From Hymenobacter artigasi (lineage in GTDB: Bacteria; Bacteroidota; Bacteroidia; Cytophagales; Hymenobacteraceae): a DNA stretch of 64,000 nt. Both the position numbers and the translations under genes were made by a program. Under the pieces are notes generated by a model. That model was not told the origin of the DNA. It saw only the letters and a program-made list of their open reading frames with translations, and ran no database searches. Within the stretch, counting starts at the first letter, position 1. Each line of letters starts with the position of its first letter. This document shows positions 24,067 to 31,780 of this stretch, piece after piece. The stretch lies in the NCBI RefSeq assembly GCF_012275535.1, contig NZ_JAAVTK010000016.1:1-64000 (forward strand), in the 5' to 3' direction.

Positions 24067-24222
24067 TTTTGAGGCTAACCTCAAAACTAACCTCCCCACG
24101 TCCCTTCTACCACTTCCTGCGTTTACCAGCGTGCCAGTTCAACCCCGCAATTCTCTCGACAGTGTTGAGAGAATTCCAGGCCATTACAGGCAACGCAATT
24201 CTTGCGACACTGTCGCAAGAAT
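24067..24222. promoter_or_regulatory. Three palindromes upstream of the helicase gene
   Basis: TTTTGAGG-CTAA-CCTCAAAA (24067-24086), AATTCTCTC-N9-GAGAGAATT (24149-24175) and ATTCTTGCGAC-ACT-GTCGCAAGAAT (24198-24222) are all perfect. The latter two share a TTCTnnCGACA core. They lie in the 315-base gene-free gap and could be operators of the helicase gene, or element sites. No matching regulator is obvious. Confidence 0.5.
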
Positions 24223-24281
24223 CTCCGAATAGCTACGACCAGCCTGCCTGAGTTACTGAACTCCCGTTTTTATCCCAACGC

Positions 24282-24318
24282 AAAAGGCCGGCCCCTAACA
24301 AGTAGAAGCCGGCCTTGC
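24282..24318 (-). terminator. Terminator after the 24339 gene
   Basis: AAGGCCGGC and GCCGGCCTT form 9-base arms around a 15-base loop; on the minus strand the stem ends in TTTTG. Confidence 0.75.
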
Positions 24319-24338
24319 CAGTCATTGTAGAGCAGTTG

Positions 24339-24791
24339 CTAGCCCAAGGACTCCGATGCTTGTGTATCCATAGGTGCTGCATCCTTCTCCGGGGCTATAA
24401 TCTTCGCAGCCTGAGCCGGCGCGATAATCGGTGTACCTGCCACCAGTTCCCCGAACAGTGGGTTAGCCGGCAGTTCTTGCCCGCCGTTGCCGTCCGGCAC
24501 CTGGTTGAAGATAACCAGCTCTTCGCCCGGCGTGCTTTGCGCCAGGTGGTCCACCAGCACCTCCTGCCCGCTGTTGGCGTGCAGCGCCTGCGTGAGTAGC
24601 GTGTAGGTGCTCACGTCCACGTTGTAGAGCTGGTTCAGCTCGTTCATCTGCATGGCAGCATCCTCAGCTGCCCCGATGGCATCGGCCAGGAGTTGCGTGT
24701 AGCGCCTGGCCTTCTGGTCAGCTTTGGCCCGCAGGCGAATAGCGCGCTTCATGCGCCGCTTGAATTGAGTTTGATAGGCTGTAAGTGCCAT
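24339..24791 (-). CDS. Hypothetical protein of the structural-like module
   Basis: A 150-residue protein. The N-terminus is basic and helical (YQTQFKRRMKRAIRLRAKADQKARRY). The middle is helical with AEDAAMQMNELNQLY. The C-terminal 50 residues are Pro/Ala-rich and probably disordered. It has no signal peptide or membrane segment. It is transcribed with the two genes upstream (24869, 25679) but has its own terminator. It is unrecognised, and a partner of the 24869 protein is possible. Confidence 0.6.
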   Translation of the reverse strand: MALTAYQTQFKRRMKRAIRLRAKADQKARRYTQLLADAIGAAEDAAMQMNELNQLYNVDVSTYTLLTQALHANSGQEVLVDHLAQSTPGEELVIFNQVPDGNGGQELPANPLFGELVAGTPIIAPAQAAKIIAPEKDAAPMDTQASESLG

Positions 24792-24821
24792 GATGTATTG
24801 AATGAAGAAGTGAAAAGAAAA

Positions 24822-24845
24822 CGGCCGGCCACATTCGGCCGGCCG
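24822..24845 (-). terminator. Terminator after the 24869 gene
   Basis: CGGCCGGCC-ACATTC-GGCCGGCCG, read on the minus strand, is followed by TTTTC. It is a strong 9-base GC stem between two minus-strand genes. Confidence 0.75.
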
Positions 24846-24868
24846 CTTTGTGCCGAATATTCCCCGGC

Positions 24869-25615
24869 TTAGGCCACGTACTCAATTGCCAGCGGGTTCG
24901 TGCTGTTGTTATTGAGAGCGTAGAACTTGCCGTTAATCTGCTGGTAGAAATTGATACCCACCACAGCCGTCACCAGATTAGCAGCGGCCGGGGCGGCCGG
25001 GAAAGTGACTACCACCGCTTGGTTGACCAGAGCCGCGCTGTTGATGGGCAGAATGCCCAGCGGAGCCGCCACCACGCCGTTGGTGTAGGTCAGCATCTCC
25101 ATATCCAGGTCCGAAGCCGCAAACACTACCTCGAAGTGCGTAGCGCCCTGCGGAGAGGCAATGTCGCTAGCCGGGTTCAGCGCCGGAATGCTCATGGTTA
25201 CATCAGCACCCGCGCCCGTCACCTCATAAGGGAAGTACATGGTCTGGCCAATGCCGGCACCTGCGTTGAAGTTGAAGCCGAGCAGCGGAGCCGAATTGCC
25301 CGCGTCGAACACCCGCTGGCCGCGGTCATTTGTGTCGTCGAGCCCGATGACTTCCCGCATCACCTTCGTGAGGCGGGCTGCCAGCTGACTGTCGCTGGCC
25401 GAAGCAATGGCCACGCGCAGCGAGTCGCGGAGCAACTTGCTGTATTTAGCGGCCAGGCCGAATTCGGCCGCGTTTTCGCGGGTACGCGCCCGGCTCGGGG
25501 CGTTGGCGAAGGCCGCCTTGTCGCCTTGCGGCTTTTGGGAAATGTTCCCGTTTTTGCTGAACACCAGGCCCCCTACGGTGCCCTGGATGCCAATAATGCC
25601 CGTTTGACGTGCCAT
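24869..25615 (-). CDS. Conserved Bacteroidota protein, possible structural protein
   Basis: A 248-residue protein starting MARQTGIIGIQGTVGGLVFS, with RARTRENAAEFGLAAKYSKLLRDSLR near 42-68 and a beta-rich C-terminal half. As remembered, this type (a short G-T-x-G-G N-terminus, then the ARTRENxxEFG signature) recurs in Bacteroidota genomes beside thermonuclease and small YPKDV-type genes, always unnamed. Its own transcription unit with a terminator, its composition and the neighbours allow a role as an abundant structural protein. That is a hypothesis only. Confidence 0.65.
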   Translation of the reverse strand: MARQTGIIGIQGTVGGLVFSKNGNISQKPQGDKAAFANAPSRARTRENAAEFGLAAKYSKLLRDSLRVAIASASDSQLAARLTKVMREVIGLDDTNDRGQRVFDAGNSAPLLGFNFNAGAGIGQTMYFPYEVTGAGADVTMSIPALNPASDIASPQGATHFEVVFAASDLDMEMLTYTNGVVAAPLGILPINSAALVNQAVVVTFPAAPAAANLVTAVVGINFYQQINGKFYALNNNSTNPLAIEYVA

Positions 25616-25678
25616 AGTGGTAAGCTGTTAAAAGCTGGAAAAGTTATTGAAAATGGCTGCTTGCACTCTGCGACCTTG

Positions 25679-26263
25679 CTACCAGGTGCAGCCCACCCCG
25701 TAACGCCGCTTGTTTTTGTAATTGAATTGCCGCCACTGGCGCGGCGTAAGCACTCCGGCGGCTCCGCACTTCCAGAGCCCACGCCGGGCCGCCACAGCCG
25801 CTGTTTGCTGCACGCTACGGCCTGCTACCCGATGCTTCGGGTCCCAGGCCCACGCCCAGCCCCGCACCACCAGCACAGAATCCAGTGCCAGGGCCGGCCC
25901 GCCGGCTACGGGCAGTCGCACCGAGGCCAGCGTCCGCCCGTACAGGTCCACGCCCTGCCGCGTCAACAGCACCAGTTGCTTAGGGCCCAGCAGCCGCGCT
26001 ACCGAGTCGGCCGCCTGGTGCCCGAACGGCTGGTCCTGCTCCGGCGCATCCACACTCAGCAGCCGCACCCGGTAAATGGTGCTGCCAGCCAACACGTCGT
26101 AGGTGTCGCCATCGACCACCCGCACCACCCGGCCCGTTTCTTCTTTCGGCGCTGCGCTTGCGAGGCGGCCCAAAGCCAAGCTTTCAACGGCCGCTTCACC
26201 TAGGCCGAAACCAGTCGCAACCGTTAGCAACCACCCACTGAAATACAGCGCTTTATCTTTCAT
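25679..26263 (-). CDS. Thermonuclease-family (SNase) protein
   Basis: A 194-residue staphylococcal-nuclease-like protein: VVRVVDGDTYDVLAG, then YRVRLLSVDAPEQDQPFG (catalytic Arg region), GRTLASV and GWAWAWDPKH. The N-terminus (about residues 8-30) is a hydrophobic segment that could be an uncleaved anchor or a signal peptide, so it would act outside the cytoplasm. It is 64 bases before the 24869 gene, on the same strand. Its role in an element is unknown; DNA uptake, exit or host-DNA degradation are possible. Confidence 0.85.
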   Translation of the reverse strand: MKDKALYFSGWLLTVATGFGLGEAAVESLALGRLASAAPKEETGRVVRVVDGDTYDVLAGSTIYRVRLLSVDAPEQDQPFGHQAADSVARLLGPKQLVLLTRQGVDLYGRTLASVRLPVAGGPALALDSVLVVRGWAWAWDPKHRVAGRSVQQTAAVAARRGLWKCGAAGVLTPRQWRQFNYKNKRRYGVGCTW

Positions 26264-26333
26264 GACACGAACCTACAGCCGGCTTTCAGCCGTTGTATAT
26301 TCGTCTATCCAAGTAGTCCCAATTCGCCCCCAC

Positions 26334-26549
26334 ATGCCCCAGGTTTGCCTCTATCCCAAAGACGTTGCCCAGCTTACCGGCACCGGCTACGACGCCGGCA
26401 AGCGCCTGTTACAGCGTATCCGCACCCAGTTGCGCAAGCCCACCCGCGCCTACGTTTCGGTAGCCGAGTTCTGTGCCTATACCAGCCTTCCCGAAGCTGA
26501 AGTAACTGCCGCCCTCAACGGAACGCCGGCATCAGCTAACCGGGGCTGA
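26334..26549 (+). CDS. Small YPKDV-type protein (intact copy)
   Basis: A 71-residue protein: MPQVCLYPKDVAQLTGTGYD, then AGKRLLQRIRTQLRKPTRAYVSVAEFCAYTSL. It has the look of a short excisionase-like helix-turn-helix plus a second helix pair, and resembles small unnamed proteins found near the 24869-type gene in Bacteroidota. ATG 26334 is chosen by the conserved N-terminus. A truncated second copy lies at 31587-31756. An excision or regulatory role is possible. Confidence 0.6.
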   Translation: MPQVCLYPKDVAQLTGTGYDAGKRLLQRIRTQLRKPTRAYVSVAEFCAYTSLPEAEVTAALNGTPASANRG

Positions 26550-26581
26550 AGGCAGGACGGAGGCAGGCTGCAGGCACTTCC
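26393..26581 (+). repeat. Left copy of the repeat that flanks the starch block
   Basis: 26393-26581 aligns with 31587-31756, from CGCCGGCAA to GCAGGCACTTC. A stretch of the coding part is deleted in the second copy. The block between holds three carbohydrate genes. Confidence 0.8.
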
Positions 26582-26655
26582 CGCACCGCTGCTGCCGTCT
26601 GCCGTCTGCTTATTTGCCTAATTTGCGTTTCCTCTAACAGTTATCTTCTTTCCCA

Positions 26656-28359
26656 TTGTCTGCGTTTGGCCGGGCCCGATTTATTTTCTTCTTCGTCTTT
26701 CTGCTGGTAGTGGGCCTGCCTTGGTCCGGGCAGGCGGCTTCGCCGCCCGGGCCGGTTGGCAGCGATACGGTGCAGCGGCTGACAGCCTATCACTTTGTTC
26801 TCACCAGTTTGCCGGCCAATACCCCCGGCGATGCGGCGCTCTACCTGGTGGGCTCCTTCAACCACTGGCAGCCGGCCGATGCCCGCTACCGGTTTCGGCG
26901 GCAGGCCAACGGCCTGTTTGGCCTCACGCTGCGCACGGAGCTGGCCCGCTTCGAATACAAAGTGTCGCGGGGCAGCTGGGCGGCTATTGAAGGAAGCGGG
27001 CACGGGCAGGTGCGCGCCAACCGCCTGGCGACGCGCCAGCAGGCGCAGGCCGGCCCCGTGGAAGTGCGCGTGCAAAGTTGGGAGGACCTGACCGGGACCT
27101 TCCAGTTCTATTCGCTATACGACCTGCTGCTGCTGTTTTCGTGCTTCCAGGGCGGGCTGCTGCTGATTGCCATTCCCAGCATTCAGCAGGCCAACCGGGC
27201 GGCCAACCGCTGGCTGCTCTGGCTGCTGGGCCTGGGGGCCGGCTGCACCCTGCTCACGGTCGTCAGCAGCGACCGGACGGTGGCCAATGCCTACCCGCAG
27301 CTGACGCTGGTACCCGACTTCCTCTGGTTTGTCTACGGGCCGCTGTTCTACGGCTACATCCGCCGGCTGCTGTTCAACGAGGCACCGCGGCCACGGCAGT
27401 GGCTGCAGCTGGTGCCCGCGGCGCTGCAGCTGCTGGTGTACCTGCCCTACTTTCTGCTCGACAGCTACGAGTTTCAACTGCGGCTGGTGAGCCACGAAGC
27501 GGGCCTGCGGGCCGTGCTGCTGGCCACCGGCCTGGTGGCGCTGCTCACCAACGTCGGCTACTGGCTGGCGAGCCGCCGGGTTATCCGGGCCTATACCCGG
27601 CAGTACGAGGCCAGCGTGTCGTACGCCCAGAACCTGCGCTACCTCTCCACGGTGCTGGGTATTCAGGCGGTGTGCTTGGTGCTGTGGAGCTTTTTGTTCG
27701 GCATTGTGCTGGCCAGCCGCTGGGCTTCGTTCGATGTATATACCCTTGTGGCCCGCAACCAGGCCCTGATTTGGCTGGTGTTTTCCACGTTGCCCTATTT
27801 TCTGGGCTACGTCGTGCTGCATCAGCCCGAAATCTTCCGCTTGGTGCCGGCCCCAGCGACTCCAGGTGCGCTGCCGATTGAAGCCGAGGAGGCCGGGACA
27901 ACTGTGTCGGCGCCGCTCCCTGTCGTGGCCGAGGTGGCCGGGGTGCCCATTACGGAACCGCTGCCAGCTTTGCCGCGCCCACCTCGCCAGCCGGGTGCGC
28001 CGGGGTCGCTCGACCTGTCTGCCGCGCAGGCCACCATAGCTGGCTACATGCGGCAGCACAAGCCCTACCTCAACCCGAGCCTGACCATTCACGAGCTGGC
28101 TACCGGGCTGCAGCTGCCGCCGCACGTGCTGTCCAGGGTCATCAACGAGGGCTTCGGCCAGAACTTCTTTGACTTCGTTAATTCCTACCGGGTCGACGAG
28201 TTCAAGCAGGTGATGGCTGCCCCGCAGGCCCGGCAGTACACGCTGCTGGCCCTGGCCCTGGAGGTGGGCTTCAACTCCAAGACGGCCTTCAACCGCGCCT
28301 TCAAAAAACAAACCGACCAGACGCCGCGCGAGTACTTCAGCGGCATCCGCGAGGAGTAG
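26656..28359 (+). CDS. Membrane-bound AraC regulator with starch-binding-like periplasmic domain
   Basis: A 567-residue one-component sensor. A signal-like hydrophobic N-terminus (about residues 8-27) is followed by an E-set/CBM-like domain, residues 45-130 (LYLVGSFNHWQPADARYRF, then FEYKVSRGSWAAIEG), as in glycogen- or starch-binding modules. About seven membrane helices span 150-390. A Pro-rich linker leads to a C-terminal AraC HTH (about 455-565, ending QTDQTPREYFSG). TTG 26656 is the only start that keeps the signal. It lies before an amylase and probably controls it in response to glucans. The reading of each domain is good; the ligand is inferred. Confidence 0.75.
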   Translation: MSAFGRARFIFFFVFLLVVGLPWSGQAASPPGPVGSDTVQRLTAYHFVLTSLPANTPGDAALYLVGSFNHWQPADARYRFRRQANGLFGLTLRTELARFEYKVSRGSWAAIEGSGHGQVRANRLATRQQAQAGPVEVRVQSWEDLTGTFQFYSLYDLLLLFSCFQGGLLLIAIPSIQQANRAANRWLLWLLGLGAGCTLLTVVSSDRTVANAYPQLTLVPDFLWFVYGPLFYGYIRRLLFNEAPRPRQWLQLVPAALQLLVYLPYFLLDSYEFQLRLVSHEAGLRAVLLATGLVALLTNVGYWLASRRVIRAYTRQYEASVSYAQNLRYLSTVLGIQAVCLVLWSFLFGIVLASRWASFDVYTLVARNQALIWLVFSTLPYFLGYVVLHQPEIFRLVPAPATPGALPIEAEEAGTTVSAPLPVVAEVAGVPITEPLPALPRPPRQPGAPGSLDLSAAQATIAGYMRQHKPYLNPSLTIHELATGLQLPPHVLSRVINEGFGQNFFDFVNSYRVDEFKQVMAAPQARQYTLLALALEVGFNSKTAFNRAFKKQTDQTPREYFSGIREE

Positions 28360-28603
28360 TACCCACCACCGGAGTGCCACTTTCGGACGGCGGCACCAGA
28401 AGCTGAATTGGGTAAATAATTCAGCAGTAGTTGGTTGAAAAATATTGCCGGGCGCGCGGCCCCGGCTTTGCAAAGTGGGGCGCGGGCTCAAAAACAGGGG
28501 ACTAGGTTTGCTGACCCGATTTGGCAAGGCGTTGGCCGGCCGAAGCGGGACGCACATTTTCTCCCACCCGGCGGCCCCTGGTGCCGCGCTGTTTTTACGC
28601 CCC

Positions 28604-30499
28604 ATGTCCTTTGCCCGACTGCTCCTCCTGTTGCTGCTGCTCGCCGGCCGCAGCCTTACTGCTCCGGCGGCCCCGCTCGCTGCCGGCCCCGGCACTCCCC
28701 CCATCAGCCGCATCGACCCAACATTCTGGTGGGTGGGCATGAAAAACCCGAAGCTGCAGCTGCTGGTGCACGGGCCCGGCCTGGCTGCCAGCCAGGTAGC
28801 CATGGCCAGCTACCCCGGCGTCACGCTCGACGGCTTTCAGCGGCTGGAAAGTCCCAATTACCTAATTGTCAACCTCACCATCAGCCCAACCACCAAGCCC
28901 GGTAAGCTGCAGCTGGAATTCCGGGGGAAGCGAAAAGCCACTTACGCTTACGAGCTGCGCGCCCGCACCACGCCCGGCGACAAATCCAGGGTGCAGGGCA
29001 TCAGCAGCGCCGACTTCGTGTACCTGCTCATGCCCGACCGGTTCGCCAACGGCGACCCCGCCAACGACGTGGTAAAGGGCAACCGCGCCCCCGGCGTGGC
29101 CCGCGACTCGATGTACGCCCGCCATGGCGGCGACCTGAAGGGCATCGAGCAGCACTTTGATTACCTGAAAGAGCTGGGCGTGACGGCCATCTGGCCTACG
29201 CCGGTGGTGGATAACAACATGCCCAAAGCCGGCTACCACGGCTACGCCCTCACCGATTTTTACGCCGTCGACCCGCACTACGGCAGCAACGAGGACTACG
29301 TGCGCTTCGTGCAGCACGCCCACGAGCAGGGCCTGAAGGTGGTTCACGACGTGGTACTCAACCACATCGGCAGCTTCAACTACCTCTGGCTTGACCAACC
29401 GGCCAAGGACTGGTTTCACCAGTGGCCCACCTTCACGCGGGGCAACTACCGCAACGGCACGGTGAACGACCCGCACGTGTCGGCGCTGGACCGCAAGATT
29501 TTCAGCACTACCTGGTTTGATACCACCATGCCCGACCCGGCCCAGGAAAACCCGCTGGTGGCCACCTACCTCATCCAGAATTTCCTCTGGTGGGTGGAGT
29601 ACACCGGCGTGGATGGCTACCGCGTGGACACCTACACCTACTCCGACCCCACGTTTCTGATGAACTGGGGTAAGGCCATTCTGGAGGAGTACCCGCAGCT
29701 GGGCATGTTCGGCGAAACCTGGATGCAGGAAGCCGAGGGCGTGGCCCAGCAGGCCTTCTGGACCCGCAACGTGTTTCCGCCCGTCAACGGCTTCAAGAGC
29801 AACCTGCCCGGCGCCCTCGATTTTATCCTGCGCTATGCGCTGCTGGAGGGCCTGACCAAGCCAGCGGGTTTCTCCGAGGGCATTGCCAAGCTCTACTACG
29901 CCGTGCAGGGCGACTGGATGTACGAGGACGCCTCCCGCAACGTCATTTTCCTCGACAACCACGACGTGGACCGGGTGTTCTCGGTGCTGGGCGAGGACGT
30001 GCGCAAGCAGAAAATGGCCCTGGCATGGCTGCTCACCGAGCGCGGCATTCCGCAGCTCTATTACGGCACCGAGGTGCTGATGAAGAATTTCAGCCGCCCC
30101 GACGGGCTGCTGCGTGAGGACTTCCCCGGCGGCTTCCCGGGTGATAAGCAAAACGCCTTCACGGCCGCCGGCCGCACCCCGGCCCAGCACGACATGCTCA
30201 CATACGTGCGCAAGCTGGCCAACTACCGCAAAACCCACCCGGTGCTGCAAACCGGCCAGCTCACGCACTTCGTACCGGAAGATGGCGTGTACACCTACTT
30301 CCGCCACGACCAGCAGGGCCATACCGTGCTGGTAATGCTGAACTGCAACGCGGCGGAAAAAACAGTGCCGCTGACGCGCTTTGCCGAGCGTCTGCGCGGC
30401 TACACCGCCGCCCGGGATGTTCTCACGGAGGCTGTGGTACCCAATCTACAAACAGCCACCGTACCGGCTTTCACCGCCCTGGTGTGGGAGCTGCGCTGA
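28604..30499 (+). CDS. GH13 alpha-amylase / cyclomaltodextrinase, secreted
   Basis: A 631-residue GH13 enzyme with an N-terminal signal peptide (MSFARLLLLLLLLAGRS), then a cyclomaltodextrinase-type N-terminal beta domain to about residue 110. The TIM barrel has the GYRVDTYTY nucleophile Asp near 339, the FGETWM acid Glu near 369 and the FLDNHDVDR His-Asp near 452. A small C-terminal beta domain follows. It hydrolyses alpha-1,4-glucans such as cyclodextrins or pullulan in the periplasm. ATG 28604 is chosen for the signal peptide; an in-frame TTG lies upstream. It follows the AraC gene, which likely regulates it. Confidence 0.9.
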   Translation: MSFARLLLLLLLLAGRSLTAPAAPLAAGPGTPPISRIDPTFWWVGMKNPKLQLLVHGPGLAASQVAMASYPGVTLDGFQRLESPNYLIVNLTISPTTKPGKLQLEFRGKRKATYAYELRARTTPGDKSRVQGISSADFVYLLMPDRFANGDPANDVVKGNRAPGVARDSMYARHGGDLKGIEQHFDYLKELGVTAIWPTPVVDNNMPKAGYHGYALTDFYAVDPHYGSNEDYVRFVQHAHEQGLKVVHDVVLNHIGSFNYLWLDQPAKDWFHQWPTFTRGNYRNGTVNDPHVSALDRKIFSTTWFDTTMPDPAQENPLVATYLIQNFLWWVEYTGVDGYRVDTYTYSDPTFLMNWGKAILEEYPQLGMFGETWMQEAEGVAQQAFWTRNVFPPVNGFKSNLPGALDFILRYALLEGLTKPAGFSEGIAKLYYAVQGDWMYEDASRNVIFLDNHDVDRVFSVLGEDVRKQKMALAWLLTERGIPQLYYGTEVLMKNFSRPDGLLREDFPGGFPGDKQNAFTAAGRTPAQHDMLTYVRKLANYRKTHPVLQTGQLTHFVPEDGVYTYFRHDQQGHTVLVMLNCNAAEKTVPLTRFAERLRGYTAARDVLTEAVVPNLQTATVPAFTALVWELR

Positions 30500-30550
30500 G
30501 TCGGCCCGCCCACACGCTCCTGTTTTTCCACTGATTTTTCGCCCCGTCCT

Positions 30551-31447
30551 GTGTCGCGCACGCTCATCCTGGGAGGTACCACCTTCGACCACATCGTAAC
30601 CCTGCCCGAGCTGCCGGCCCCGCAGCCGCAGACCATTCACCGGGCGCCTTTTCACGAAGGCACCGGCTCGACCGGCGCGGGCAAGGCCCTGGCCCTGACA
30701 AAGCTGGGGCTGCCCAATACCTTGTATTCGGCCGTGGGCGACGATGCCTACGGCCGCCACATCATGGCCGATTTACAGGCCCAGGGCGTGGATGCCCACT
30801 ACGTGCCGGACCCCGCCGGCACCGAGCGCCACATCAACCTGATGGATGCCCAGGGCCGGCGTATTTCCCTGTTTATCACCCAGGCCTCGCCCGCGCTGGC
30901 CTTCGACCACGCCCAGGTCACGGGCCTCATCCGCAACAGTGCGTGCGTGGTGCTGAACATCATCAGCTACTGCCAGGCGCTGATTCCGCTGCTCCGCGAC
31001 TACCCGCACCCTATCTGGACCGACCTGCACGACTACGACGGCCATAACCTTTACCACCAGCCCTTCATCGAGGCCGCTCACTACATCCACCTCAGCTCCG
31101 ATAACCTGCCCGACTACCGGCCGGTAATGCAGCTGCTGCGGGCGGCGGGCAAGCACCTTGTGGTGTGCACCCACGGCGCGGCAGGAGCCACCCTGCTCAC
31201 CGCCCAGGGCCAGTGGCTGGAGCAGGCCGCCGTGCCCGCGCCCGCCGTGGTGGACAGCAACGGGGCCGGCGACAACTTCTTTGCCGGCTTCCTCTACGGC
31301 TTTCTGCGCCAGGAGCCCCCGCAAAAATGCTTGCAATACGGGGCCCTGTGCGGCAGCTGGTGCGTAGGTGCCTTCGGTTTGGTGGACCCGCAGCTGAGCA
31401 GTTCCCGATTGGAAGCGGCCTGGCAGGAGCACTTCGGCAACGCCTAG
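30551..31447 (+). CDS. PfkB-family (ribokinase-like) carbohydrate kinase
   Basis: A 298-residue PfkB-family kinase: GGTTFDHIVTLPELP at the N-terminus, a GTGSTGAGKALAL motif, and the C-terminal VDSNGAGDNFFAGFLYG with the catalytic Asp and anion hole. It uses ATP to phosphorylate a sugar or nucleoside; the substrate cannot be told. GTG 30551 is the start. It lies 51 bases after the amylase, so probably in the same operon, and its last bases abut an IS remnant. Confidence 0.85.
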   Translation: MSRTLILGGTTFDHIVTLPELPAPQPQTIHRAPFHEGTGSTGAGKALALTKLGLPNTLYSAVGDDAYGRHIMADLQAQGVDAHYVPDPAGTERHINLMDAQGRRISLFITQASPALAFDHAQVTGLIRNSACVVLNIISYCQALIPLLRDYPHPIWTDLHDYDGHNLYHQPFIEAAHYIHLSSDNLPDYRPVMQLLRAAGKHLVVCTHGAAGATLLTAQGQWLEQAAVPAPAVVDSNGAGDNFFAGFLYGFLRQEPPQKCLQYGALCGSWCVGAFGLVDPQLSSSRLEAAWQEHFGNA

Positions 31448-31449
31448 TT

Positions 31450-31590
31450 CTATGCGGTGTTGGCGTGCCGGGCAAGCATAACGCAAGTGCAGGCAACGAA
31501 ATAAAGCTGCTGCAACGTGCTTCCAAGTCGTTCGTAATCGCGGGCCGGGCAGCGAAAGCGGCTGCACCAGGCGAAGCTGCGTTCACCGCC
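31450..31590 (-). pseudogene. IS5-type transposase C-terminal remnant
   Basis: Read on the minus strand from 31590 to the stop at 31452-31450, the frame gives GGERSFAWCSRFRC, then ARDYERLGSTLQQLYF and VACTCVMLARHANTA. This is the typical C-terminal end of IS5-family DDE transposases (E-R-x-F-A-W, then DYE-L). The rest of the gene is absent. It ends exactly where the truncated repeat of the YPKDV-type gene begins. Confidence 0.7.
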
Positions 31591-31756
31591 GGCAAACGCC
31601 TGTTACAGCGTATCCTGCCCCAGTTACGCAAGCCCACCCGTGTCTACGTCTACGTCGCCGAGTTCTGCCAGTACAACCGCCCCCCCGAGGCCGAAATAAC
31701 CAGCCTGCGCTCAACTAGGGCTGAAGGCAGGACGGAGGCAGTCTGCAGGCACTTCG
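31587..31756 (+). pseudogene. Truncated second copy of the YPKDV-type gene
   Basis: It encodes AGKRLLQRILPQLRKPTRVY and VYVAEFCQYNRPPEAEIT, matching the 26334 gene from residue 21 onward, but it lacks the start and has an internal deletion. It lies between the IS remnant and the integrase and forms the right border of the starch block. Confidence 0.8.
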
Positions 31757-31780
31757 CACCCAGTCTGTAGCTGCCCCGCA

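Noticed and set aside
27115..28803. Long open frame antisense to the AraC regulator
   Set aside because: The plus-strand protein has clear domains; the antisense frame is Arg/Gln/Pro-rich.
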